A stretch of DNA of 21,874 nt from LGRD01 sp031378125. Its GTDB lineage: Bacteria > Pseudomonadota > Gammaproteobacteria > Burkholderiales > Burkholderiaceae_C. The stretch covers positions 1 to 21,874 of the forward strand of contig JANNDW010000282.1 in assembly GCA_031378125.1 (NCBI GenBank), written 5' to 3'. Positions within the stretch are counted from its first letter, which is position 1, and every line of letters starts with the position of its first letter. Of this stretch, positions 1 to 7,138 are shown piece after piece. The translations under genes and the position numbers were made by a program. The notes beneath the pieces were generated by a model that made no database searches, was not told the origin of the DNA, and worked only from the letters and a program-made list of their open reading frames with translations.

Positions 1-106
1 GTAGTTCAGGTGGGCGAGGTCAGCCTGGCCTTGGGTTCATCTGACGCGAGACGATCACGCCAGCCGGGCGATGTTCCAAGCCCTTGCTCGCAAGAGCATC
101 GGTTCA
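1..106 (-). ncRNA. ssrS: 6S RNA, 5' part, cut by the left window edge
   Basis: 6S RNA binds sigma-70 RNA polymerase and mimics an open promoter, lowering housekeeping transcription in stationary phase. Read on the minus strand from about 106 to 1, the sequence has a run I recognise from betaproteobacterial 6S RNAs: CTTGAACCGATGC, then GGGCTTGGAACATCGCCCGG, and later GATGAACCCAAGGCC. It lies directly downstream of zapA, the classic position of ssrS in proteobacteria. A sigma-70-like promoter precedes it. About 106 nt are visible; 6S RNAs are usually near 180 nt, so the 3' part and closing stem lie outside the window. The 5' end is inferred from the promoter and could be off by several bases. 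The identity comes from sequence memory and position, not a covariance-model search. Confidence 0.78.
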
Positions 107-110
107 AGGA

Positions 111-141
111 AATATAAAGCTCGCGCGAACGCGACGGACAA
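111..141 (-). promoter_or_regulatory. Probable sigma-70 promoter of 6S RNA
   Basis: On the minus strand a -35 candidate TTGTCC (141-136) is followed after 17 nt by TTTATA (118-113), overlapping the alternative -10 boxes TTATAT and TATATT. The predicted start is near 106-104, where recognisable 6S sequence begins. The -35 box lies inside the downstream arm of the inverted repeat at 129-169. Confidence 0.6.
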
Positions 142-169
142 AATCATTCTACGCCGCTGTCCGTCGCGT
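129..169. repeat. Perfect 12-bp inverted repeat between zapA and 6S RNA
   Basis: ACGCGACGGACA at 129-140 is the exact reverse complement of 158-169, separated by a 17-nt loop. On the minus strand it starts 13 nt after the zapA stop codon and ends at the 6S promoter, including its -35 box. It could fold in the zapA mRNA as a 3' hairpin, but no T-run follows the stem, so it is not a standard intrinsic terminator. It could also be a protein-binding site controlling 6S. Confidence 0.7.
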
Positions 170-182
170 GGAGTGGGGACGG

Positions 183-479
183 TCAGAGCAATTGACCATC
201 CGCGCCGAGGGCCTGATCAAGGCGCTGAATAAGCCTGTCGATGTCGACGTCGCTGCCGGCCACCGGCGTCCGCGCAGGCGTCGGCTCGGATGTCGAAAAG
301 GCCAGGTTGAGCGCCGCGAGAACAGCGATGCGCTCGCGCGCCTTGATCTTGCCGCCATCACGGATGGCATTCATCTCGCGGTCCACCTGGGCCACTGCTG
401 CCAGCATCTCTGCCTCGCGGCCCTCGGGGCAGGCCAGGATGTAGCTCTGCCCCATGATCGTGACTTCCATCTGTTTCAC
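183..479 (-). CDS. zapA: Cell division protein ZapA
   Basis: ZapA is a small cytoplasmic protein that binds FtsZ, cross-links its filaments and stabilises the Z-ring. The 98-residue product matches the family in length and pattern: an N-terminal MEVTIMGQSYILACPEG strand region, then helices with AEMLAAVAQVDREM and an ERIAVLAALNLA core, and a C-terminal coiled segment (DIDRLIQRLDQAL). The start is GTG at 479, overlapping the upstream stop by four bases (GTGA). AAGGAGG lies four bases before it; an internal ATG at 470 would lie 13 bases away and is the alternative. The upstream neighbour is a ZapB-like protein and the downstream one is 6S RNA. The gene is probably translationally coupled to its upstream neighbour. 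Confidence 0.92.
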   Translation of the reverse strand: MKQMEVTIMGQSYILACPEGREAEMLAAVAQVDREMNAIRDGGKIKARERIAVLAALNLAFSTSEPTPARTPVAGSDVDIDRLIQRLDQALGADGQLL

Positions 480-709
480 CGAGCCTCCTTGTCGTTGCCG
501 GCAGGGCCGTCCGCGGCCCGGTTCGCCGGCAGTCGGGTGAGCAAGGTGTCAATGCGGCTGCGCGCCGCGTTCAACCTGGATCGCAGGCTGTCGCGCTCCT
601 GCATGACCGTCGCGCACCGCTGCTCCAGCAGGGCGTGGGTGCGGCGCAGTTCATCGTGCCTCAGCAGCAGACGCTCCACACGCTCGGCAAGTTCTTCGAT
701 GGTCGACAT
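476..709 (-). CDS. ZapB-like coiled-coil cell division protein (TIGR02449-type)
   Basis: A 77-residue, almost entirely helical, charged protein. Residues about 3-60 (IEELAERVERLLLRHDELRR and onward) show a leucine heptad pattern typical of a coiled coil, followed by a disordered Ala/Gly/Asp tail. Small coiled-coil proteins directly before zapA in beta- and gammaproteobacteria are usually grouped with ZapB or TIGR02449, thought to support the Z-ring with ZapA; function here is inferred from position and fold. I chose ATG at 709 because the reading frame upstream (to 772) overlaps a promoter-like TACAAT and would add an uncharacteristic N-terminus. The stop overlaps the zapA start. Only a weak ribosome-binding site precedes it. 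Confidence 0.8.
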   Translation of the reverse strand: MSTIEELAERVERLLLRHDELRRTHALLEQRCATVMQERDSLRSRLNAARSRIDTLLTRLPANRAADGPAGNDKEAR

Positions 710-738
710 GTCGCGCTGCTGAACTGAGGTGAAAACGC

Positions 739-765
739 ATTGTAGGTGTGGCATGTGCCTGCCAC
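739..765 (-). promoter_or_regulatory. Possible promoter/operator for the zapB-like-zapA pair
   Basis: In the 69-nt gap before the ZapB-like gene, a good -10 box TACAAT lies at 744-739 on the minus strand. No clear -35 box is seen. Where it should be there is a 6-bp inverted repeat, GTGGCA (748-753) and TGCCAC (760-765), with a 6-nt spacer. The repeat could be an operator replacing the -35 or a small hairpin at the end of the GAF gene. Confidence 0.35.
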
Positions 766-778
766 GCGGCACAGGAGC

Positions 779-1381
779 TCACGGCTCCTCGGGCTCAAGC
801 GGCATCGGCAGGGTTGCGAGGCGATTTGGGTTGTTCGCATCCCACATCGCTCCGGGCGCTGTGTCGACGACCGACGCAGCGGCGCGCATCAACATCAGGC
901 TGGCGTGGGAGCCGATCTGGCGCAGCGACCGCAAATGGCGCTGAGTCCAGGCCTTGGACGCGCCGACCTGCTCGCAGCTGAAGATTCCCAGCAGCACGCC
1001 GTTGACCGAAAAGCAGATGTTCAGTTGCGAGTGGATGTCCAGTGGGACAAGATAGTCGCCCAGCAAATCGGCCAGCGCCGGGTGCGTGCGCGCATTCGGG
1101 GCCACGATGCAACTGTCGCGCGCCAGCGCTTCGAAAAACGGTCCGATGTTGGCATTTGGAACATCGCGGGCGCCCACCATGCAATCCCGGGCCGCGTCGT
1201 GCATTGCCGCGCAGCGCAGCACGCGGCCGGCCGGCGTGTCGATGAAGAACCACACCCCGGCCCGCGAACATTCGATGTGCCCGGTCATGAAACGGGCAAT
1301 CCGCTCCAGGAACTGGGCACTGCCGATCTCGCCCCGCTCGAGTTGGCTGGAGATGATTTGCAGCGTGTCCAGGTCGGTCAT
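779..1381 (-). CDS. Stand-alone GAF domain protein
   Basis: GAF domains bind small ligands or act as signalling modules. This 200-residue protein is little more than one GAF domain (about residues 5-165). Typical features are a first helix (SAQFLERIARFM), the strand CSRAGVWFFID (38-48), the linker with CIVAPNARTHPAL (91-103) and the paired strands around SQLNICFSVNGVLLGIFSCE (118-137). The roughly 35-residue tail is Ala/Pro-rich. There is no attached kinase, cyclase or DNA-binding domain, so the output is unknown. The ATG lies 3 bp after the nth stop with no clear ribosome-binding site, which suggests coupling to nth. It lacks the cysteine arrangement I would expect of free-methionine-sulfoxide reductase, a known single-GAF enzyme. 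Its ligand cannot be predicted. Confidence 0.85.
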   Translation of the reverse strand: MTDLDTLQIISSQLERGEIGSAQFLERIARFMTGHIECSRAGVWFFIDTPAGRVLRCAAMHDAARDCMVGARDVPNANIGPFFEALARDSCIVAPNARTHPALADLLGDYLVPLDIHSQLNICFSVNGVLLGIFSCEQVGASKAWTQRHLRSLRQIGSHASLMLMRAAASVVDTAPGAMWDANNPNRLATLPMPLEPEEP

Positions 1382-1384
1382 GGC

Positions 1385-2047
1385 TCAATCATTGTGAAGG
1401 CGCGGTTCAACCCGAGGCAGGCCCGCCGGTGCCGAATCGCAGAGCCGCGCCACTGCGCATTGCGAGCACAGCGGCTTGCGCGCCAGGCACACATAGCGGC
1501 CGTGCAGGATCAGCCAGTGGTGGGCATCCGCCAGGTACCCGGGCGGTATGCGCTTGAGCAGTTTCAGCTCGACTTCCAGTGGCGTCTTGCCCGAAGCCAG
1601 CCCGCTGCGGTTGGCCACGCGAAAGACATGCGTGTCCACCGCCACGGTCGGCTCCCCGAACGCAACGTTGAGCACGACGTTGGCGGTCTTGCGCCCCACA
1701 CCCGGCAGGGCTTCGAGCGCTTCGCGGGAGCGCGGCACCTGTCCACCATGCCGCTCCAGCAAGAGGCGGGAGGTTTCCAGCAAGTTCTTCGCCTTGTTGC
1801 GGAACAGCCCGATCGACTTGATGTGTTCGGTGAGCGCGGGCAAGCCGAGCGCCAGCATCCTGGACGGCGAATTGGCGACCGCAAACAACCTGCGGGTGGC
1901 CTTGTTCACACCCACGTCGGTGGCCTGCGCCGACAGCAGCACGGCGGCGAGCAACTCGAACACGTTGGTGTATTCCAGCTCGGTATTTGGTTGTGGGTTG
2001 GCGGCCTTCAGCGTGGCAAAGAAGAGGGGGATGTCTGCGATCTTCAT
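1385..2047 (-). CDS. nth: Endonuclease III (DNA glycosylase/AP lyase)
   Basis: Endonuclease III removes oxidised pyrimidines from DNA and cleaves the abasic site by beta-elimination (base excision repair). The 220-residue product has every diagnostic element: the helix-hairpin-helix LPGVGRKTANVV with catalytic Lys120, catalytic Asp138 in VDTHVFRV, and the [4Fe-4S] ligands Cys187, Cys194, Cys197 and Cys203 (C-x6-C-x2-C-x5-C). These positions coincide with those of the E. coli enzyme as I remember them. The ATG at 2047 gives an N-terminus matching the family. It is the first gene of a minus-strand run with the GAF gene 3 bp downstream, and it diverges from the phosphomannomutase gene. Confidence 0.97.
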   Translation of the reverse strand: MKIADIPLFFATLKAANPQPNTELEYTNVFELLAAVLLSAQATDVGVNKATRRLFAVANSPSRMLALGLPALTEHIKSIGLFRNKAKNLLETSRLLLERHGGQVPRSREALEALPGVGRKTANVVLNVAFGEPTVAVDTHVFRVANRSGLASGKTPLEVELKLLKRIPPGYLADAHHWLILHGRYVCLARKPLCSQCAVARLCDSAPAGLPRVEPRLHND

Positions 2048-2055
2048 GGCAGCCG

Positions 2056-2085
2056 ATTGTCCCCGAGCGGGCGGCGGTTCGACAA
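2056..2085 (-). promoter_or_regulatory. Candidate nth promoter
   Basis: On the minus strand TTGTCG (2085-2080) and GACAAT (2061-2056) are separated by 18 nt, each matching four of six sigma-70 consensus positions. The predicted start falls at or just before the nth ATG, so an nth transcript from here would be almost leaderless. This is a weak prediction. Confidence 0.25.
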
Positions 2086-2091
2086 GCGCTT

Positions 2092-2138
2092 GCGCTGTCT
2101 CGGCGTTGTCTCCTGCGTTGCCTCCTGCGTTGTCTTGC
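2092..2138. repeat. Imperfect 12-bp tandem repeat in the nth/algC divergent region
   Basis: Three 12-bp units lie head to tail at 2103-2114, 2115-2126 and 2127-2138: GCGTTGTCTCCT, GCGTTGCCTCCT and GCGTTGTCTTGC. A degenerate fourth copy (GCGCTGTCTCG) precedes them at 2092-2102. The array ends about 11 bp before the TACAAT box of the plus-strand gene, within the expected -35 region. Confidence 0.65.
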
Positions 2139-2149
2139 TGCGCGGTACC

Positions 2150-2155
2150 TACAAT
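2150..2155 (+). promoter_or_regulatory. Candidate -10 box for the phosphomannomutase gene
   Basis: TACAAT lies 29 bp before the ATG at 2185. The expected -35 position falls in the 12-bp tandem repeat, and no good TTGACA match is present at 16-18 bp spacing, so activator dependence is possible. AGG at 2178-2180, four bases before the ATG, is a modest ribosome-binding site. Confidence 0.35.
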
Positions 2156-2184
2156 CCGCGCTAACTTCGTTCCGGCCAGGCACC

Positions 2185-3576
2185 ATGCAAATCACCGCGT
2201 CCACCTTCAAGGCTTATGACATTCGCGGTGTCGTGGGCAGCACCATTGACGAGGCGTTTGCGCAACACCTGGGGCGCGCTTTCGGAACCGAGGCGCGCCA
2301 TGCGGGTGAGCGTGCGGTGGCGGTGGGACGCGACGGGCGCCTGTCGGGGCCGGGCCTCGCCGCGGCGCTGATTCGCGGCCTGGCCTCGACCGGGCTGGAC
2401 GTGGTGGACCTCGGCGCGGTGACCACGCCCATGCTGTACTACGTTGCCGCCACCCGCGGAAATCACGGCTGCCACAGCGGCATCATGGTCACCGGCAGCC
2501 ACAACCCCAAGGACTACAACGGCTTCAAGATGGTGCTGGCCGGCCGCGCCATTCATGGTGAGCAGATTCAAGGCCTGCGCAAACGCATGCAAGCCGAAGA
2601 CTACTTCCTGACGCCGGGCCGGCACGCGGCGATGAACGTCCTGTCCGAATACAGCGCGCGGATCACCGGTGACTGCAAGCTGGCCCGGCACATGAAGATC
2701 GTCGTCGATTCCGGCAACGGCATTGCGGGCGCCTCCGCGCCGGGCATTTTGCGGGCGCTGGGTTGCGATGTGACCGAACTCTATTCCGAGGTCGACGGGG
2801 ACTTTCCGAACCACCATCCCGACCCGAGCCAAACAGAAAACCTGCTCGACCTGATCCGCACGGTGCGGGCCACCGGTGCGGAACTCGGCCTCGCATTCGA
2901 TGGCGACGGCGACCGCCTGGGTGTCGTCACCCGCGATGGGCAGGTCATCTACCCCGACCGGCAGTTGATGCTGTTGGCCACCGACATCCTTGGCCGCCAC
3001 CCCGGCGGCACCGTGATCTTTGATGTGAAGTGCACCCAGCGGCTCGCGCCGGCCATCGTCGCGGCCGGCGGCAAGGCCTTGATGTGGAAGACCGGGCATT
3101 CGCTGGTCAAGGCAAAGATGAAGGAAGTTGGCGCGCCGATCGCCGGCGAGATGAGCGGCCACATCTTCTTCGGCGAGCGCTGGTACGGATTCGACGACGC
3201 CACCTACACGGCCGCGCGGCTGCTGGAGATCCTGAGCCGCGCCAACGACCCCAGCGCCGTGCTCAACGCGTTGCCGACCAGCTTCAGCACACCGGAGTTG
3301 AACGTGCCGTGCGCCGAGGGCGAGGCCGCGCAGGTGGTCAAGCGCCTGCTCGAAAACGCCAAGTTCCCTGGCGCGAAAGAAGTCATCACCATCGACGGTC
3401 TGCGGGTGGACTATGACGACGGCTTCGGCCTGATCCGGCCGAGCAACACCACGCCCGTGCTGGTGCTGCGCTTCGAAGGCCACACCCGGCAGGCGCTGGA
3501 GCGCATCGAGGCGGAGTTCATGGCCGCGCTGCGCGCGGTCAAGCCCGGCGCGCGGGTCGCAACCGCTGCGCACTGA
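2185..3576 (+). CDS. algC: Phosphomannomutase/phosphoglucomutase (AlgC/ManB type)
   Basis: This cytoplasmic alpha-D-phosphohexomutase interconverts mannose-6-P/mannose-1-P and glucose-6-P/glucose-1-P, supplying sugar nucleotides for LPS and exopolysaccharide. The 463-residue product has the four hallmark loops in order: TGSHNP (103-108) with phospho-Ser105, metal-binding DGDGDR (239-244), sugar-specificity GEMSGH (321-326) and phosphate-binding RPSNTTP (418-424). Length and motif spacing fit Pseudomonas AlgC. I chose ATG 2185 because MQITASTFKAYDIRG is the normal family N-terminus; upstream in-frame codons belong to the promoter region. waaC follows after 16 bp, so both are probably cotranscribed into LPS core synthesis. 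Phosphoglucosamine mutase (GlmM) is unlikely given GEMSGH, since GlmM has GEQSGH. Confidence 0.93.
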   Translation: MQITASTFKAYDIRGVVGSTIDEAFAQHLGRAFGTEARHAGERAVAVGRDGRLSGPGLAAALIRGLASTGLDVVDLGAVTTPMLYYVAATRGNHGCHSGIMVTGSHNPKDYNGFKMVLAGRAIHGEQIQGLRKRMQAEDYFLTPGRHAAMNVLSEYSARITGDCKLARHMKIVVDSGNGIAGASAPGILRALGCDVTELYSEVDGDFPNHHPDPSQTENLLDLIRTVRATGAELGLAFDGDGDRLGVVTRDGQVIYPDRQLMLLATDILGRHPGGTVIFDVKCTQRLAPAIVAAGGKALMWKTGHSLVKAKMKEVGAPIAGEMSGHIFFGERWYGFDDATYTAARLLEILSRANDPSAVLNALPTSFSTPELNVPCAEGEAAQVVKRLLENAKFPGAKEVITIDGLRVDYDDGFGLIRPSNTTPVLVLRFEGHTRQALERIEAEFMAALRAVKPGARVATAAH

Positions 3577-3592
3577 GTTTCAGGATTCATCC

Positions 3593-4582
3593 GTGCGAGT
3601 CTTGATCGTCAAGCTGTCGTCCCTGGGTGATGTGGTGCACACGATGCCCGCACTGCACGACATCCGTGCGGCCTTTCCCGGCGCGCAGGTCGACTGGGCC
3701 GTCGAGCCTCTCTACGCGCCGCTGGTGCGCCGCGTCGAGGGCATCGGCGAGGTCATCGAATGCCCGCTTCGGCGTTGGCGCAAGGCATGGTGGACGTCGT
3801 CGGTGCGCCTCGAATGGGGCGCGCTTCGCAAGCGGCTCCGGTCAGTGCGTTATGACGCCGTGATCGACATGCAAGGCCTGACCAAGTCGGCATGGATCGC
3901 GCGCACGGCGCAGGGCCCCAGCCACGGCCTGGCCAATCGCACCGAAGGCTCCAGCCACGAGTGGCCGGCCGCCTGGCTGGTGGACCACCCCATCAAAATA
4001 GAGCCGCACATTCACGCCATGGACCGCGCGCGAACCTTGGCCGCGAAGGCGCTGGGCTATGCGCCGCAAGGCCTGCCCCGTTACGGCTTGCGCGCGACGC
4101 GCCCGGCTGAGCGGGCCGAACGGCCGACGGTCGTTTTTGTGCATGGCAGTTCGCGCGACGACAAGTTGTGGCCCCAGGCCCACTGGATCAGCCTGGGCAA
4201 GCGGCTCATCAATGCCGGCTGGCGCATCGCACTGCCGCAAGGCAGCGAGGCCGAGCAGACCCGGGCCGAAATGATCGGTGCGGCCCTGCAGTTCGACCGC
4301 CTGCATCTTGTGGAAGTTTGGCCCGCACTGAAGCTCGACGCGGTGGTCAACCGGTTCGCCGCCGCCCAGGGCGTGATCGGCGTGGACAGCGGCCTCAGCC
4401 ACATCGCGGTGGCCATGAACCTGCCGCACGTGCAGATCTACAACTTCCCGACCGCGTGGCGCACCGGGCCGCAGGTGGCGCACGGCCAGCGCCACCAGGT
4501 GTGTGTCGAGGGCCAGAGCGGCCCCGGTTTGGAGGCCGTCTGGTCTGCGTGGACCCGGGTCCTCGAAGCGCCCGGCGCGTGA
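3593..4582 (+). CDS. waaC: LPS heptosyltransferase I
   Basis: WaaC (RfaC) adds the first L-glycero-D-manno-heptose to Kdo2-lipid A at the cytoplasmic face of the inner membrane (GT9 family). The 329-residue protein starts with MRVLIVKLSSLGDVVHTMPA, carrying the conserved Asp13 of the active site. The C-terminal nucleotide-sugar domain has HGSSRDDKLWP (184-194) and GVDSGLSHIAVA (263-274). It starts at GTG 3593, with AGGA seven bases upstream; no ATG fits the family N-terminus. It sits between the mutase gene (16-bp gap) and waaA (22-bp gap), in an apparent inner-core operon. Heptosyltransferase II (WaaF) is the nearest alternative, but the N-terminal pattern and pairing with waaA favour WaaC. 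Confidence 0.92.
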   Translation: MRVLIVKLSSLGDVVHTMPALHDIRAAFPGAQVDWAVEPLYAPLVRRVEGIGEVIECPLRRWRKAWWTSSVRLEWGALRKRLRSVRYDAVIDMQGLTKSAWIARTAQGPSHGLANRTEGSSHEWPAAWLVDHPIKIEPHIHAMDRARTLAAKALGYAPQGLPRYGLRATRPAERAERPTVVFVHGSSRDDKLWPQAHWISLGKRLINAGWRIALPQGSEAEQTRAEMIGAALQFDRLHLVEVWPALKLDAVVNRFAAAQGVIGVDSGLSHIAVAMNLPHVQIYNFPTAWRTGPQVAHGQRHQVCVEGQSGPGLEAVWSAWTRVLEAPGA

Positions 4583-4604
4583 ACCCGCTTTGCCGGAGAC
4601 CGGC

Positions 4605-5885
4605 ATGATGTCGTGGCGAAGCGCAGCCGCCCGCCGCATCTATTCGGCGCTGTTGGCCCTGGCGTTGCCGGCCTATGTGTTGCGGCTCTGGTGGCGTGGC
4701 CGAGCCGAGCCGCTTTACCGGCACGCCGTGGCTGAGCGCTTGGGCCGCTACGCCGGCAAGCCATCGGCCGGTTGGGTCTGGGTCCACGCGGTGTCGCTCG
4801 GCGAGACCCGCGCCGCCGCGGCACTGATCGACGCGCTGCGAATTCAGAAGCCGGGCATGCGCCTGTTGCTGACGCATGGCACCGCCACCGGCCGAGAGGC
4901 GGGCCGCGGCCTGTTGCATGACGGGGACGCGCAAACCTGGCTGCCGTATGACACGCCTGGCATCGTGACGCGCTTCCTGGCGCAGTTCGGGCCCGTGGTG
5001 GGTGTATTGATGGAGACCGAGATCTGGCCCAACCTGCTGCTCGCTGCGAAGGCGGCCTCAATTCCCATGGTGTTGGCCAGCGCGCGCCTCAGCGAGAAGA
5101 GCCGCAAGAAGGGCGCGCGACTCGACGCCTTGCTGCACCCTGCACTGCAAAGTCTTGCGCTCGTGCTGGCCCAGACCGAGGACGATGCGCAACGCTTGCG
5201 GTGCAGCGGCGCGAGCCCGGTGCACGTGAGCGGCAACCTCAAGTTCGATGTCGATCCCGACACCGATCAACTGGCGCAGGGCAGGACATGGCGTGGCCTG
5301 TTGCAACGCCAGGTCGTGCTGGCCGCCATCACCCGCGAAGGCGAAGAGGCGATGTTGCTGGCGGCATGGACGCGCCTGGCCGAACCTCGGCCGCTGCTGC
5401 TGATCGTGCCGCGCCACCCGCAGCGCTTCGACGATGTCGCCGCGCTGGTGCGCGCCCGAGGCCTGACGCTGGCGCGGCGCAGCAGCTGGGTTGAGACGCC
5501 GCCGGACGACGCCCTGCTCGCGCAGGTGTGGCTCGGCGACTCGATGCGCGAGATGGCTCTGTACTACGCCGTTGCGCAGGTGGCGCTGCTTGGCGGCAGC
5601 TTTGCACCGCTGGGAGGGCACAACCTGATCGAGGCGGCGGCCTGCAGTTGCCCGCTGATCATGGGCCCGCACACCTTCAACTTTGCCGAGGCCGCCGCCA
5701 TGTCGATCGCGGCGGGCGCGGCGGTTCGGGTGGCGGACATGCCACAGGCCATCGGGCAGGCGATGGTGATGCTGGCGCCCGAGGTGAATCAACAGTTCTC
5801 TGGCAAGGCGCTGGCGTTCGCATCAAAACACCGCGGTGCCGCCCGGCGCATGGCCACGGGCATTGTTGGTTTGCTGCAGGGCTGA
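4605..5885 (+). CDS. waaA: Kdo transferase (3-deoxy-D-manno-octulosonic acid transferase)
   Basis: WaaA (KdtA, GT30) transfers Kdo from CMP-Kdo to lipid IVA, an essential step of LPS inner-core assembly at the inner membrane. The 426-residue product has an N-terminal hydrophobic anchor (about residues 12-30), then HAVSLGETRAA (61-71) with the probable catalytic Glu67, METEIWPNLL (136-145), GNLKFD (210-215), PRHP (269-272), and GGSFAPLGGHN (330-340) followed by the acidic EAAACSCPLIMGPH. The start is ATG 4605, with GGAG six bases upstream; a second ATG at 4608 is possible. A longer upstream reading frame overlaps waaC and lacks family similarity. Whether it adds one or more Kdo units cannot be read from sequence. 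Confidence 0.95.
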   Translation: MMSWRSAAARRIYSALLALALPAYVLRLWWRGRAEPLYRHAVAERLGRYAGKPSAGWVWVHAVSLGETRAAAALIDALRIQKPGMRLLLTHGTATGREAGRGLLHDGDAQTWLPYDTPGIVTRFLAQFGPVVGVLMETEIWPNLLLAAKAASIPMVLASARLSEKSRKKGARLDALLHPALQSLALVLAQTEDDAQRLRCSGASPVHVSGNLKFDVDPDTDQLAQGRTWRGLLQRQVVLAAITREGEEAMLLAAWTRLAEPRPLLLIVPRHPQRFDDVAALVRARGLTLARRSSWVETPPDDALLAQVWLGDSMREMALYYAVAQVALLGGSFAPLGGHNLIEAAACSCPLIMGPHTFNFAEAAAMSIAAGAAVRVADMPQAIGQAMVMLAPEVNQQFSGKALAFASKHRGAARRMATGIVGLLQG

Positions 5886-5924
5886 GCTTCGGGCAAGCAA
5901 AGCGCAACGCCGCGCAACGCAGCT
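5886..5924. other. Short convergent gap, waaA/DUF1501
   Basis: Only 39 bp separate the waaA stop from the stop of the opposing DUF1501 gene. I see no hairpin followed by a T-run for either direction, only a short direct repetition of GCGCAACGC. Confidence 0.5.
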
Positions 5925-7124
5925 TCAGGCCCGCAGCAGCGCCAAACCCTTGACGGCCTCGCTGCCCGGAAACACCTCGTTGTTCAGGCTCCGATGGGAG
6001 ACCTGCAGGTGGTCGGCCAGCACACCCTTGAACACCGAGCGCAGGTCCGTCGTGGTTTTCAGGTCACGGCCTTCGAATCGGTCTTTCTTGGCAAGGCCAG
6101 GCCAATCGGCGATGACGCGGCCGCCCCGGACCGCACCGCCCAACACAAACGCCGCCCCGCCGGTGCCGTGGTCGGTGCCCTGGGTGCCGTTGATGGCCAC
6201 TTCGCGCCCGAACTCACTGCTCACCACGACCACGGTGCGCTTCCAGGAGTTGCTCTGGCTCAAACCGTCTCGCAGTGCGGCCAGGCCGGCGTCGAGTTGT
6301 CGCAGGCTGTTCACCAGCGCGGCATTCGGATTGGCCTGGTTGGCGTGCGAGTCCCAGCCGCCCAGCTCCAGCACCGCGGCCTGCGGTCCGTTCGGCTGCG
6401 CCAGGAACTCGACTGCGCGCTGCGCCAGCGCGGTGAAGTTGCCATTGCGCCGGTTCATTCCGTCGGACATGTCGGCCGGCAGCGTCGATCCAAAATGCAG
6501 CGCCTTCGCGCGGGCCAGCGCGGTGGCGAGCGCGGGGTCGCCTTCGTACAGGCGCTCCAGTCGGGCCACCAGGTCGACCGAGGGCTCGGGCAACGCCGAC
6601 GGTGCCCAGGTGTCCACCACGCCGGGGCCACGCAGCAGCAGCGGCACGGTGGTGCTGAGCGCGATGCTTTTGGCGCCGCCCTGGCCGAGCGCACGCCCCA
6701 ACCAGCCGGTGCTCAGTTCATAGGGGCGGGCGCCGCCGGATTCAAGCAGTTGTTGGGCGTCGAAATGCGATCGCTCCCGGTACGGCATCCCGACGGCGTG
6801 CACCACGGCAAGCTCGCCACGACCGAACATCGCATGCAACTGGGCCAGTTGAGGGTGCAGAGCAAAGCTCGCGTCCAGGGCGAGCGCAGGCGTGGCGAAC
6901 TGGCCGAGCGGGCCGCGGGCGGCGGCAAAGTCAGGGTCGCCGACGGCGGGGGCGGCGAACAGCCCGTCCATGCCGCCGCGCAGGATTACCAGCACGAGAC
7001 GGTTGCCGGTCGTGTTGCCGCTGGCTGCAAGGCTGAGCGCCGACCAGGGTGGCAGCGTGCCGGCGGCAAGCAGGGCAGCCAGCACGCTGCGGCGACGGGG
7101 GTCAGGGTCGGGGTTGGGTTTCAT
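5925..7124 (-). CDS. DUF1501 family protein with twin-arginine-like leader
   Basis: A 399-residue protein of the DUF1501 family, which as I recall belongs to the alkaline phosphatase/sulfatase clan; no reaction is established for most members. The N-terminus has RRR at 10-12 followed by a hydrophobic stretch (SVLAALLAAGTL) and a likely cleavage region near SLAASG (31-36), so periplasmic export by Tat is plausible, though the motif lacks the usual Phe. Family landmarks are VLVILRGGMDGL (44-55), SHFDAQQ (119-125), GGWDSH (255-260), SSEFGRE (302-308) and TDHGTGGA (317-324). It lies 14 bp downstream of the DUF1800 gene, the usual partner, and is probably coupled to it. No clear ribosome-binding site precedes its ATG. 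Confidence 0.9.
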   Translation of the reverse strand: MKPNPDPDPRRRSVLAALLAAGTLPPWSALSLAASGNTTGNRLVLVILRGGMDGLFAAPAVGDPDFAAARGPLGQFATPALALDASFALHPQLAQLHAMFGRGELAVVHAVGMPYRERSHFDAQQLLESGGARPYELSTGWLGRALGQGGAKSIALSTTVPLLLRGPGVVDTWAPSALPEPSVDLVARLERLYEGDPALATALARAKALHFGSTLPADMSDGMNRRNGNFTALAQRAVEFLAQPNGPQAAVLELGGWDSHANQANPNAALVNSLRQLDAGLAALRDGLSQSNSWKRTVVVVSSEFGREVAINGTQGTDHGTGGAAFVLGGAVRGGRVIADWPGLAKKDRFEGRDLKTTTDLRSVFKGVLADHLQVSHRSLNNEVFPGSEAVKGLALLRA

Positions 7125-7138
7125 CGGGGGCGGCCGGT

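Noticed and set aside
2092..2138. A CRISPR array for the repeated units.
   Set aside because: Units are 12 bp, adjacent without spacers, and no cas gene is nearby.
746..2164. A 472-codon plus-strand open frame opposite the GAF gene and nth.
   Set aside because: nth has all catalytic and iron-sulfur residues on the minus strand; the plus frame has no family features.
1987..2184. An N-terminal extension of the phosphomannomutase frame upstream of 2185.
   Set aside because: It runs through nth antisense sequence, the tandem repeat and the promoter; MQITASTFKAYDIRG is the normal family start.
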